The notes: generated from the sequence alone by a model not told the origin. Counted from the first letter of the stretch, positions 7,902 to 15,744 are shown. The stretch: DNA of 41,962 nt from an uncultured Solirubrobacter sp. (GCA_937871635.1 CALMNS010000008.1:1-41962); one strand, 5' to 3'. Numbers and translations: made by a program.

Positions 7902-8477
7902 GTGTCGTCGAAGACCACCCCCCGGAAACCCGTCAGACGCGCCGATGCCGAGCGCAACCGCGAGAAGATCCTCGAGGCCGCGCGCATCGCGTTCGCCGAT
8001 CCCGGCGCCGACGTCTCGATGGCCGAGATCGCCCGGCGCTCCGGGGTCGGCTCAGCGACGCTGTATCGCAACTTCGCCACCCGCCGGGAGCTGCTCGAAG
8101 CGCTCTACGTCGACGAGGTCGACGCGGTCTGCGACGCGGCGGCGACCATCGAGGGCGACACCCCCGGAGCCCGCTTCGTGGCCTGGCTGCACCGGTTCTT
8201 CCTCTACTTCACGAGCAAGCGCCACGTCGCCGCCGAGCTGCTCGAGCACTCCGACTCCGACAGCCCGGTGTTCGGAGCCAGCCGCGATCGCGTGCTCGCG
8301 GCCGGCCGGCCGCTCCTGCGCGCCGCCCAGGACGCCCAGGAGATCCAAGCCGACCTGACCCTCGAGCAGACGCTCGACCTGGTCGTCGCCGTCGGCAAGA
8401 TCCGCGGTGACCGGGCCTACCTCGAGCCGATCCTGCGCTCGGCCCTCAGCGGCCTGCGACGGCCTCCAAACGCCTGA
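7902..8477 (+). CDS. TetR-family transcriptional regulator
   Basis: A 191-residue regulator. Residues 15-65 are the TetR helix-turn-helix: RNREKILEAARIAFADPGAD, then MAEIARRSGVGSATLYRNFA. The all-helical C-terminal domain binds the unknown inducer. The start is GTG at 7902; there is no ribosome-binding site and a short leader. It is divergent from the hydrolase-LLM unit, the likely target. Its 3' end overlaps the convergent MFS gene by 32 bases, an unusually long antisense overlap. Confidence 0.92.
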   Translation: MSSKTTPRKPVRRADAERNREKILEAARIAFADPGADVSMAEIARRSGVGSATLYRNFATRRELLEALYVDEVDAVCDAAATIEGDTPGARFVAWLHRFFLYFTSKRHVAAELLEHSDSDSPVFGASRDRVLAAGRPLLRAAQDAQEIQADLTLEQTLDLVVAVGKIRGDRAYLEPILRSALSGLRRPPNA

Positions 8478-9681
8478 GTCCGCGCCCGAGGTCGGCCGCC
8501 TCCGGTCGGACGAGCAGCCAGAACGTCGCGACGGCACCAAGGCTGCAGGTGGCGATCACGATCGCCATCGGGAGGGCGGTGTCCTTGCCCGCGACGCCGA
8601 CCAACGGGGCGCTGATCGCTCCGACGGCGAACTGCGCCATGCCGAGCAGCGCCGATGCGCTTCCTGCGGTGGAGGCGTGTTCCTCGAGGGCGATGGTCGT
8701 CCCGCTGGGCAGGACGACCCCGATGCTCGACACGACGAGGAAGAACGCCGGCAGGATGCCGGCGAGTCCGATCCCGCCGTGCACGACGGCGGCGAGGAGG
8801 GCGACGCCGCCCGTGGCGCCGATGACGAGGCCGGCCCCGAGGACGGGGCGTGGCCCGGAGCGGGCGATGAGCTTCGCGCTCACCTGACCCGCGGCGACCA
8901 GGCCGACGGCGTTGACCGCGAAGACGGCGCTGAACTGGGCCGGTGAGAGCGCGTAGATGTCCTGGAGCACGAACGGGGAGCCGGCGATGTACGCGAACAT
9001 GGCCGCGAAGGCCAGGCCGCTGGCCAGCGCGCAGCCGACGAAGCCCCGGTCTCCCAGCAGGACGCGGAAGACGCGGGTGGTGTCGGCCAGCCCACCCGTG
9101 CGCCGCAGCGCGGGCGGGTGGGACTCCGGGACCCAGAGCACCGTGCCCGCGAGGATCAGCGCGCCGACCGCGGCGAGCACGAGGAAGAGCCCGCGCCAGT
9201 CGGTCAGCTGCAGCAGCTGAGCTCCGACGATCGGGGAGATGATCGGCGCGAGCCCGTTGACCAGCAGCAGTCCCGCGAACAGGCGCGCGGCGGCCACGCC
9301 CGACCGGAGGTCGCGAACGATGGCGCGGGCGATCACGATCCCGGCCGCACCTGCGAGCCCCTGGACGAAGCGCAGCACGACGAGGCTCGCGATGGACGGC
9401 GCGACGGCGCAGGCCAGCGAGGCGGCCACGTAGACCCCGACTCCGATGATGAGGGGACGCCGGCGACCGACCGCGTCGCTCCAGGGGCCGCTGAGCAGCT
9501 GCCCCGCGGCCAGCCCGAGGAGGCAGGCCGTCAGGGTCAGCTGCGCGAGCGAGGCGCTCGTGTCGAGGCCGTCGGCGAGCTGCGGCAGTCCAGGGAGGTA
9601 GAGGTCGAGCGATAGCGGCCCGAACGCGCTCAGGGCGCCGAGCACCAGGACCGTCGCCGGGGCGACTCGAGCTTGGCGCAA
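8446..9681 (-). CDS. Bcr/CflA-family MFS multidrug efflux transporter
   Basis: A 411-residue inner-membrane drug:proton antiporter of the DHA1 type with about 12 hydrophobic segments. The opening LGALSAFGPLSLDLYLPGLP is diagnostic of the Bcr/CflA group. GPWSDAVGRRRPLIIGV is the loop 2-3 motif A, and RFVQGLAGAAGIVIARAIVRD matches the TM4/5 region of that group. The start is a TTG at 9681, only 3 bases after the stop of the upstream reductase gene, so translation is probably coupled. The Rrf2 regulator upstream likely governs both. The exported compound cannot be told from sequence. Confidence 0.92.
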   Translation of the reverse strand: MRQARVAPATVLVLGALSAFGPLSLDLYLPGLPQLADGLDTSASLAQLTLTACLLGLAAGQLLSGPWSDAVGRRRPLIIGVGVYVAASLACAVAPSIASLVVLRFVQGLAGAAGIVIARAIVRDLRSGVAAARLFAGLLLVNGLAPIISPIVGAQLLQLTDWRGLFLVLAAVGALILAGTVLWVPESHPPALRRTGGLADTTRVFRVLLGDRGFVGCALASGLAFAAMFAYIAGSPFVLQDIYALSPAQFSAVFAVNAVGLVAAGQVSAKLIARSGPRPVLGAGLVIGATGGVALLAAVVHGGIGLAGILPAFFLVVSSIGVVLPSGTTIALEEHASTAGSASALLGMAQFAVGAISAPLVGVAGKDTALPMAIVIATCSLGAVATFWLLVRPEAADLGRGLRRLEAVAGR

Positions 9682-9684
9682 GCG

Positions 9685-10542
9685 CTAGACGGCGCCGACC
9701 AGCACCTCGGCGACCGTCCGCGGCGGCCGGCCGGTCAGCTCCTGCACCACCCGGGAGCGCTGGTCGAGGTGCCCGCCTCGGATCGCGGCGCCGAAGGAGG
9801 CCAGGAGCTCGCAGACCTCCGGCGGCAGGCCGGCGGCTCCCAGGCCGTCGACGAACGCCTCGTCGTCCGAGTTCTCGGCCGTCACCCGGCCGCTGCCGGC
9901 CGCTGCGTAGATCCGCGCGAGGTCATCCGCGCCAAGCAGCTCGGGACCCGTCACGTCGTAGGTGCGCCCGGCGTGCTCGTCGCCTCCGGCGAGCCACGCC
10001 GCCGCGACGGCGGCGCAGTCCTCGCGCGAAACGTAGGCGGTGCGTCCGTCGCCCTGGTTGTGGTGCAAGGTGCCCGAGGCGACGGCCGCCTGGGCTTCGG
10101 GAATCCGGTACTCGCCGTAGAGGGCGTTGCGCAGGAGCGTCCACTGGAGGCCGCTCGCGATGAGCGCTGCCTCGGTCTCGCGATGGTCGCGAGCGACGAG
10201 GGCGGGGTTGTCGGCCGCCGGGCTCGGCAGCGAGGTGTAGGCGACGGCGCGCACCCCGGCGGCCTTGGCGGCGTCGATGGCGGCGACGTGCTGCGGGACG
10301 CGGCGGCCGATCGCGTCGGTGGAGATGAGCAGCAACCGCTCGCCGCCGGCGAACGCCTCGGTCAGGGAGGCGGGGACGTCGAAGTCGCCGTATCGGGTCT
10401 GGACGCCGCGCGCGGCCAGGTCGGCCAGCTCGTCGGGGCGGCGGGAGACGAGGACGACGCGGCTGGGCTCGACTCGGTCGAGGAGCAGCTCTGCAGCGCG
10501 GCGGCCGAGATGGCCTCCCGCGCCGCTGATCACGAGGGACAT
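9685..10542 (-). CDS. NAD(P)H:quinone oxidoreductase 2 (QorB/NmrA-like)
   Basis: A 285-residue atypical short-chain reductase. LVISGAGGHLGRRAAELLL is the N-terminal Rossmann motif (GAGGHLG) and LVSRRPDEL the NADP-specific Arg region. LLISTDAIGRRVPQHVAAID, AVAYTSLPSPAADNP and RDHRETEAALIASGLQWTLL match QorB proteins, which reduce quinones. The ATG at 10542 has an AGGAG ribosome-binding site. It is the first gene of a two-gene unit with the MFS exporter and is divergent from an Rrf2 regulator. A quinone- or electrophile-responsive detoxification unit is the simplest reading (inference). Confidence 0.85.
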   Translation of the reverse strand: MSLVISGAGGHLGRRAAELLLDRVEPSRVVLVSRRPDELADLAARGVQTRYGDFDVPASLTEAFAGGERLLLISTDAIGRRVPQHVAAIDAAKAAGVRAVAYTSLPSPAADNPALVARDHRETEAALIASGLQWTLLRNALYGEYRIPEAQAAVASGTLHHNQGDGRTAYVSREDCAAVAAAWLAGGDEHAGRTYDVTGPELLGADDLARIYAAAGSGRVTAENSDDEAFVDGLGAAGLPPEVCELLASFGAAIRGGHLDQRSRVVQELTGRPPRTVAEVLVGAV

Positions 10543-10569
10543 GGGGCTCCTATCCGTGTGTACGGTGAT

Positions 10570-10586
10570 TACGGTTCGTAACCGTA
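10570..10586. promoter_or_regulatory. Perfect inverted repeat, Rrf2 operator candidate
   Basis: TACGGTT-CGT-AACCGTA is a perfect 7-3-7 inverted repeat in the divergent gap, 27 bases from the reductase start and 35 from the Rrf2 start. An extra half-site-like TACGGT lies at 10561-10566. Rrf2 proteins bind dyads of this size, so it is a strong candidate for shared control. Confidence 0.65.
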
Positions 10587-10621
10587 GCAGCCGCGGTTGC
10601 GATTTGGTCTATGCTCACGGC

Positions 10622-11068
10622 ATGGCGCATCCCACGAACACCCAGTTCGCGGTCGCCGCGCACCTGCTCACGCTGCTTGCCGGCGCGTCCGAGGAGGTCT
10701 TGAGCTCGGAGCTGATGGCCGGCAGCGTCGGCGCGAATCCGGTGCACGTCCGCCGCGTGCTCGGCTCGCTGCGCCGCGCGGGGATCGTCTCGTCGCGGCC
10801 CGGGGCCCATGGCGGCTGGCAACTCGAGCAGCCCGCGGAGACCGTCACCCTCGCGGACGTGTGGCGTGCGGTGCAGGGCGCCGACCCGCTGCTCGGGCTG
10901 CATGGCGCGGCGCCGGAGTGCACGGTCGGCCAGCGCATCCAGCGCGCGCTCGGCGACATCGATCGCCGCGCCGCGCGGGCGGTCGAGGAGGAGCTCGCGG
11001 AGACTTCCATCTTAGACCTCGCGCGCGACACGCGGGCGCGTGAGCTCGCGGCTACGGCAGATCGCTGA
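10622..11068 (+). CDS. Rrf2-family transcriptional regulator (cluster-less type)
   Basis: A 148-residue winged-helix regulator. TQFAVAAHLLTLLAGA opens the domain. VGANPVHVRRVLGSLRRAGI is the recognition helix, SRPGAHGGWQL the wing, and TLADVWRAVQGADPLLGLHG the dimerisation region of the YwnA/HypR-like subgroup. There is only one Cys, near residue 100, so it cannot hold an IscR-like Fe-S cluster through three Cys; it may sense thiol-reactive compounds. The ATG at 10622 gives the standard family N-terminus. Divergent from the QorB-MFS unit. Confidence 0.88.
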   Translation: MAHPTNTQFAVAAHLLTLLAGASEEVLSSELMAGSVGANPVHVRRVLGSLRRAGIVSSRPGAHGGWQLEQPAETVTLADVWRAVQGADPLLGLHGAAPECTVGQRIQRALGDIDRRAARAVEEELAETSILDLARDTRARELAATADR

Positions 11069-11250
11069 CGGCGGCTACCGGTCGGAGGCGGTGCGGCACG
11101 AGGTGTGCGCCGGCTCCAGGAGCGAGGGACAAGTCAACCGCCTCGTTTCTCGTGCATCGCGCACGAGTGCTGGTCCAACCGTCTGACCTCGCTTCGGTGG
11201 TGAGCGCTCACTCCGAGCCCTTCTCGATCGACCACCACTGAGAGGCCGCC
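11069..11250. other. Intergenic stretch with no recognised gene
   Basis: About 180 bases between the Rrf2 gene and the amidohydrolase remnant. No conserved reading frame or clear dyad was seen. It presumably holds the old promoter of the remnant, which still has a GAGAGG ribosome-binding-like sequence before its ATG. Confidence 0.5.
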
Positions 11251-11606
11251 ATGGCACGCATCATCATCAGGGGCGGAACCGTCTTGCACGGACCCGCCGA
11301 CACCGGCCACTTCGCCCCGGCCGACGTGCTCGTGGAGGACGGACGCATCGACCGCATCGCTCCCGCCGTCGAGGCCACCGACGCAGACGTCGTCGATGCG
11401 ACCGGCACCTCCGTGCTGCCCGGTTACGTCGATGCGCACCACCACCTGTAGGAGACCACCATGCGCGGGATCACCGCGGACTGGGACCTGGCGGACTTCT
11501 TCTGGGGCATCCGGCTCCACCACACCGCGGTTCACGGGCCGGAGGACGTGCACGCCGGGACGCTCGCCGGCGCGCTCTCCGCGCTCGACATCGCGCTCGT
11601 GGCTCA
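11251..11606 (+). pseudogene. Amidohydrolase (cytosine deaminase/chlorohydrolase-like), N-terminal remnant with in-frame amber stop
   Basis: From ATG 11251 the frame encodes a typical amidohydrolase N-terminus (RIIIRGGTVLHGPAD, then LVEDGRIDRIAP and SVLPGYVDAHHHL). It stops at TAG 11449-11451, then continues in the same frame with ETTMRGITADWDLADFFWGI and EDVHAGTLAGALSALD. The intact relative at 20714 has a Trp right after its metal-binding HLHA motif (HAWEGQLRGI), so a TGG-to-TAG change is likely. Homology ends near 11600, where the antisense TetR gene begins. About 120 of an expected 450 residues remain and the catalytic core is lost. Exact 3' boundary uncertain. Confidence 0.8.
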
Positions 11607-11615
11607 GGGGCTCGC

Positions 11616-12293
11616 TCAGCGACGCGCGCGCCAGGCCCGCATGGCCTCTGGCACGTGCTCGGCGTCGAGGCCGTCGGTGGGAAGCGGGGTGGGGCCGTCG
11701 CGGCTAGGGCGCAGCCCGTCCAGGGTGAGGGCGAGGAACCGGCGCCACAGCGCCGGGTCGAGGTCCCGGGTCGCGTCGATGAGCGACCCGAGGGCCAGCT
11801 GCAGGAGGGGGATGTCGGACGGGACGACGTCGGGCCGGACGCTGCCGTCCGCCTGGGCTCGTTCGAGGAGGCGCGTACTGAGGGGGGCGATCCGCCGCCG
11901 TGCCTCGCAGATGCCGCTGCAGGCGGCGCCGTCGGACACCAGGAGGTCCTTGAGACCACGGTCGGTGGCTTGCAGCGTGAGGATCGTCTCGAGCGAGGAG
12001 GCGAAGCCCTCCCAGGGGTCCGGGTTGGCGAGCCCCCGTTCGAAGGCGGCGACCACCTCGGCCACGCGATCCTCGAAGAGGGCGTCGATCAGCAGCTGCT
12101 TCTCGGGGAAGCGGCGGTAGACCGTGCCGACGCCGACCTCGGCGTGGCGGGCGATGTCGTCGAGCGAGGCGGTAAGGCCGCGCTCGGCGAAGACGTCGCG
12201 CGCCGCCTGCAGGATCCGCTGGCGGTTGCGCTCCGCGTCGCGTCGCAACGGCCGCGACGCCGGATCGACGGGCACGGTCGGAGGAGTTGGCAC
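11616..12293 (-). CDS. TetR-family transcriptional regulator
   Basis: A 225-residue regulator. RNRQRILQAARDVFAERGL and LDDIARHAEVGVGTVYRRFP form the TetR helix-turn-helix at residues 22-70. The C-terminal helical domain (RVAEVVAAFERGLANPDPWE, LLQLALGSLIDATRDLDPAL) resembles the SCO4008-like/TetR_C subgroup. The start is GTG at 12293. The divergent PAP2-led operon starts 118 bases away, so it may control that operon; equally it may once have served the decayed amidohydrolase downstream. The family assignment is firm, the target is inferred. Confidence 0.9.
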   Translation of the reverse strand: MPTPPTVPVDPASRPLRRDAERNRQRILQAARDVFAERGLTASLDDIARHAEVGVGTVYRRFPEKQLLIDALFEDRVAEVVAAFERGLANPDPWEGFASSLETILTLQATDRGLKDLLVSDGAACSGICEARRRIAPLSTRLLERAQADGSVRPDVVPSDIPLLQLALGSLIDATRDLDPALWRRFLALTLDGLRPSRDGPTPLPTDGLDAEHVPEAMRAWRARR

Positions 12294-12411
12294 ACGCCGA
12301 GTCTAGCGCAAACCGGAGCTTTTCTCTCGAAGTTGAGCCGAGCCCTCCGGATCCTTGATACGGTCCGCTTCGGAACTTGAGAGCGTCCCTCCGCTTCACA
12401 ACTTCGCGACC

Positions 12412-13212
12412 ATGCCCAACACCCGAACCGCCTCCCCCTCCCTCCCACGCCACCGCCAAGCCCGGCGGGGGCGCGTGGAGGCGGGCTACTTCCTCCTGGC
12501 CTACCTCGTCTACGTCGGGGCACGGTGGGTGTTCGTGGGCGACGCCGGGACGGCGCAGCGCAACGCCGCCTGGATATGGGAGCTCGAGCAGGCCACCGGC
12601 ACCGCGATCGAGGAGTCCGTGCAACGAGCGTTCGGCTCCCCCGTGATCAGCGCGGTGCTCAGCAACGTCTACCTGGCCGCGCAGCTCGCCGTGCTGCCGG
12701 TCGCCATCGTCTGGGTCTACCGGCGCTCGGAGTCCGTCTACCGCCGGTTCCGCACGACGGTCATCGCGACCTGGATGATCTCCGTGCCGATCTTCGCGCT
12801 GTTCCCCGTCGCGCCGCCGCGCCTCGCCGACCTGGGGCTCGCCGACACCGTCTCCGCTCAGGCCACCGTCGTGCTCAACGGCAGCTCGACGATCTTCTAC
12901 AACCCGTTCGCGGCGGTGCCGAGCCTCCACGTCGGCTTCGCCTTCGCGGTCGGCGTCGCCGTCGCCTTCGCCGCGCACCGGCGGTGGGTCAAGGCCGTTG
13001 CGCTCCTCTGGGGTCCGGTGGTGGCACTCACCGTGGTGGCCACCGCGAACCACTACGTCTTCGACATCCTCGTCGGCCTTCTGGTCACCCTCGCCGGCTT
13101 CGCGCTGTGGTTCGTGCATCCGCAGCGGCGCCACCGTCCCGTCGTCCTGACCACGCCTCCCGGCCGTGCGCCTGCCCGTGCCGGTGTGCAACCGCTGGCG
13201 CCCGCGCGATGA
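12412..13212 (+). CDS. PAP2-superfamily phosphatase, AUR1/inositol-phosphoceramide-synthase-like membrane protein
   Basis: A 266-residue integral membrane protein with about six hydrophobic segments (first: AGYFLLAYLVYVGARWVFV). It carries the phosphatase signatures AAVPSLHVGFAFAVG (catalytic His in the PSxH motif) and TANHYVFDILVG (second His and Asp). This combination defines the PAP2_3/AUR1-like group, which transfers or hydrolyses phospho head groups of lipids. An FPVAPPRLADLG segment before the core is also typical. The ATG at 12412 is chosen; an upstream in-frame extension lies in the promoter gap. It is the first gene of a four-gene operon, and its stop overlaps the next ATG. Confidence 0.88.
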   Translation: MPNTRTASPSLPRHRQARRGRVEAGYFLLAYLVYVGARWVFVGDAGTAQRNAAWIWELEQATGTAIEESVQRAFGSPVISAVLSNVYLAAQLAVLPVAIVWVYRRSESVYRRFRTTVIATWMISVPIFALFPVAPPRLADLGLADTVSAQATVVLNGSSTIFYNPFAAVPSLHVGFAFAVGVAVAFAAHRRWVKAVALLWGPVVALTVVATANHYVFDILVGLLVTLAGFALWFVHPQRRHRPVVLTTPPGRAPARAGVQPLAPAR

Positions 13213-13877
13213 GCACGGTCGCGTCGCCGCGGGCGTCCTCGCTCGTCCTCGCACCGCCGCGACGCCCGCAGGAGGCGCAGGCGGGCGCGACGGCCGCGAT
13301 CCGGGTCGCGGCGCTCGACGACCACTGGGCCGTTCGCGCCGGGCTCGAGACGGTCATCGACTCGCAGCCCGACATGGCCCTCGTGGGGTCCGTCGCCGGC
13401 GAGGACGAGCTCGACCGGCTGCTCGAGCGCGCCGATCCGTCGCTCCTCGTCCTCGACATCGGTCACCCCGGGCTCGACGGCCTGGCGATCGGCTTGCGCC
13501 TGAAGCGGCGAGCCGATCACCCTCGGATCCTCCTCTACAGCGGACGGGAGGCGACGCCGCTGCTGACGGCCGCAGCGGCCGTCGCGGGCATGGACGCCAT
13601 CGTCCCCAAGTCCGCGAGCCGGCGGGAGCTCCTGGAAGCGCTCCGCGGCGCCGCCCGCCACGGCTCGCGGATCGACGTGCCGCTCGCGCTGCTCAGGCAC
13701 GCCGCGGGCCGGCTCGATCCCGCCGACCACGCCATCCTGGCCATGCGCACCGCGGGAAGCTCCTGGCCCGAGGTCGGCTCGACGCTCGCGATCGCCGAGG
13801 TGGCGCTGGCGCGCCGCGCGTGGGCGATCCTCGCGGCGCTGACGACGTCAGAGCCGCGCTCCGGGACGGCGCCATGA
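13209..13877 (+). CDS. Orphan response regulator with degenerate HTH output domain
   Basis: A 222-residue protein. After about 30 low-complexity residues a receiver domain follows: the acidic pair in RVAALDDHWAVRAG, the phospho-acceptor Asp in LLVLDIGHPGLDGLA, the Ser in ILLYSGRE, and the Lys in AIVPKSASRRELLEAL. All key receiver residues are kept. The C-terminal 45 residues (LDPADHAILAMRTAGSSWPE, then LARRAWAIL) look like a shortened sigma-region-4/LuxR-like helix-turn-helix. There is no histidine kinase in the window. ATGA overlaps at both ends place it inside the lipid-membrane operon, an odd position for a regulator. It may sense state and control its own operon (inference). Confidence 0.85.
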   Translation: MSTVASPRASSLVLAPPRRPQEAQAGATAAIRVAALDDHWAVRAGLETVIDSQPDMALVGSVAGEDELDRLLERADPSLLVLDIGHPGLDGLAIGLRLKRRADHPRILLYSGREATPLLTAAAAVAGMDAIVPKSASRRELLEALRGAARHGSRIDVPLALLRHAAGRLDPADHAILAMRTAGSSWPEVGSTLAIAEVALARRAWAILAALTTSEPRSGTAP

Positions 13878-15019
13878 GCGTCGTCGCGGAACCGACCACC
13901 CTGCGGCGGCCACCTCCGAAGGCGGCGCCGGATCGGCCGACCGACGCGAGGCGCGCACCTCGTCGAGACGAGCGGGCGGCCGCGCCCGACGAGGTCGGGG
14001 CGGTCGAGACGGTCGGGACGGTCGAGGCGGTCGAGGCGGTCGACGGCAGGGGCCTGATCCGGCGGCTCGTGATCATGGCGGGGCTGGTGGCGATCGTCGT
14101 CGCCGTGATGGCCGCGGTGCCCGAGCTGCAAGCGGTCCTGCGGATGATCACGGGCATGAGCCCGGAGTGGATCGGGCTGGCCGTCGCCCTTGAGGTGGCG
14201 TCCTGCCTGAGCTACGTGGTGGTGTTCAGGCTGTTCTTCGACAACGTGCCCGCAGGGCCGGCGCGAGAGGTGGCGTGGTCGGAGATGGCCTCCGGGGCGC
14301 TGCTTCCCGGAGGCGGCGTGGGCGGCGTCGCCGTCGGGGGCTGGATGCTCCGCGACGCGGGCCTGCCCCTTCGCGCGGTCGTCCAGCGCTCGAGCGGCCT
14401 CTTCCTGCTCACGAGCGCGATGAACGTCCTGGCGCTCGGGCTCGCCGCGCTCCTCGTGATCGTCGGCGTGGCGTCGGGACCGCAGGCGCTCGCCTTGGCC
14501 GCCGTGCCGCTCGCGGTGGCCGTGGCGGTGCTGGCGGGGGTATGGGTCCTGCCGAGGCTCGTGGGCCACGACGCCAAGCGGCACGGCGCTGAGGGCTGGC
14601 GCCACGATCTCCTGCACGGCGTCGTGCTGGCCAAGGCACCGCTCCTGAGCCCCCACTGGCGGCTCGTCGGCGCGGCGGGCTACCTGCTCTTCGACATCGC
14701 CGTGCTGTGGGCGGCCTTCATGGCGCTCGGGGTGGAACCCCCGATCGCCGCCCTCGTCCTCGGGTACCTCATGGGCTTCCTCGCGAACCTCGTCCCGGTG
14801 CCGGGAGGCGTGGGCGTCCTCGATGCCGGCCTCGTCGCCGCCCTCGTCCTCTACGGGATGCCGGCCGAGGCCTCGGCCGCCGCGGTGCTCGTCTACCACG
14901 CCATCGCGTTCTGGGTGCCGGGTGCGGGCGGCACGCTCGGCTACGCGCGGTTCCGCCGTCGCTCCGCCCTCGCTCGCGCGCGGACGGTCGGTGGCGGTGC
15001 CGGTCGGGTGCTCGCGTGA
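13874..15019 (+). CDS. UPF0104 / lysylphosphatidylglycerol-synthase-type membrane (flippase-like) protein
   Basis: A 381-residue polytopic membrane protein. The first 60 residues are a charged, disordered cytosolic tail with a three-residue repeat. About eight membrane segments follow. Family marks are SEMASGALLPGGGVGGVAVG, GYLMGFLANLVPVPGGVGVL, DAGLVAALVLYGMP and the C-terminal AFWVPGAGGTLGY. Relatives form the flippase part of MprF or stand alone as lipid transporters; the catalytic aminoacyl-transfer domain is absent here. ATG 13874 overlaps the previous stop, and its own stop overlaps the next GTG. Likely role: moving a lipid across the membrane. The substrate is unknown. Confidence 0.86.
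   Translation: MSVVAEPTTLRRPPPKAAPDRPTDARRAPRRDERAAAPDEVGAVETVGTVEAVEAVDGRGLIRRLVIMAGLVAIVVAVMAAVPELQAVLRMITGMSPEWIGLAVALEVASCLSYVVVFRLFFDNVPAGPAREVAWSEMASGALLPGGGVGGVAVGGWMLRDAGLPLRAVVQRSSGLFLLTSAMNVLALGLAALLVIVGVASGPQALALAAVPLAVAVAVLAGVWVLPRLVGHDAKRHGAEGWRHDLLHGVVLAKAPLLSPHWRLVGAAGYLLFDIAVLWAAFMALGVEPPIAALVLGYLMGFLANLVPVPGGVGVLDAGLVAALVLYGMPAEASAAAVLVYHAIAFWVPGAGGTLGYARFRRRSALARARTVGGGAGRVLA
13993..14046 (+). repeat. Six tandem 9-base repeats inside the flippase-like gene
   Basis: Six consecutive copies of GGTCGRGRC-type units (the last degenerate) encode an alternating Val-Glu/Gly-Ala/Thr tract in the N-terminal tail. Because the unit is 9 bases, copy-number change would keep the frame and only alter tail length. 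Confidence 0.85.
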
Positions 15020-15744
15020 GCACGGCACCACACGCGTCGCACCACGTCCCGAGGCTCGCGGTCGCGGGATCGGTGGGCGGGCTCCTCGCCGTCGCGGCCG
15101 TGCTGGCCGGCGTGGTCGACCTCCCCGACGTCGGCGGGGCGCTCGAGCGGCTGTCCGGGACGCTGGGCGCGTGGGCCTACGCGGTCATCCCCGCCCTCGC
15201 GTTCCTCGAGACGGGCGCCTTTGTCGGGCTCGTCGTGCCGGGGGAGACGGCCGTGCTCGTCGGCGGCGTCGTCGCCGAGCGGGGCGAGGTCTCCCTCGTC
15301 CCGCTCATCGGGCTCGTCTGGGCGGCGGCCGTCGCCGGTGACCTCGTCTCCTTCCTGATCGGCCGACGGCTGGGGCGCCCGTTCCTCGAGCGGCACGGCG
15401 GCCGGCTCGGGATCGGCGGCGATCAGCTCGCCCGCGTGGAGCGCTTCTTCGACCGCTTCGGCGGTCGCGCCGTGCTCCTCGGGCGCTTCGTCGGCGTCCT
15501 GCGGGCACTCACGCCGTTCGTCGCGGGCGCCTCGGGCTTCCCCCTGCGCTCCTTCCTGCCCTACAGCGTGGCGGGCACCCTCGTCTGGGCGGTCGCCTTC
15601 ACGCTCATCGGCTACGCCTTCTCCGATTCGTTCGCCGCCGCCGGCACGACGGTCACCTCCGTGCTGCTCGCCGTCGCCCTCGGCGGGGCCGCCGCCTCGG
15701 TGCTCGTCAGCCGCTCACGACGACGGGAAGCGCCCGCGCTCTGA
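15016..15744 (+). CDS. DedA-family membrane protein (SNARE-associated/VTT domain)
   Basis: A 242-residue inner-membrane protein. LAFLETGAFVGLVVPGETAV and LVGGVVAERGEVSL form the re-entrant loop region. GDLVSFLIGRRLGRPFLERH precedes the amphipathic part, and FFDRFGGRAVLLGRFVGVLR with ALTPFVAGASGFPLRSF is the conserved basic motif of DedA proteins. The family includes lipid scramblases/flippases and proteins needed for membrane homeostasis. The GTG at 15016 overlaps the previous stop (GTGA). It closes the four-gene operon, and a tandem GC repeat follows the stop directly. Confidence 0.9.
   Translation: MSTAPHASHHVPRLAVAGSVGGLLAVAAVLAGVVDLPDVGGALERLSGTLGAWAYAVIPALAFLETGAFVGLVVPGETAVLVGGVVAERGEVSLVPLIGLVWAAAVAGDLVSFLIGRRLGRPFLERHGGRLGIGGDQLARVERFFDRFGGRAVLLGRFVGVLRALTPFVAGASGFPLRSFLPYSVAGTLVWAVAFTLIGYAFSDSFAAAGTTVTSVLLAVALGGAAASVLVSRSRRREAPAL

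Noticed and set aside
12324..12383. Imperfect inverted match CTCTCGAAGTT ... AACTTGAGAG before the PAP2 gene
   Set aside because: One extra base in one arm and about 40 bases between arms. It is weaker than the other operators reported, so it is not listed as a feature.
13993..14046. Tandem repeats considered as a CRISPR-like array
   Set aside because: Units are 9 bases without spacers and lie in frame inside a gene; no cas genes are present.
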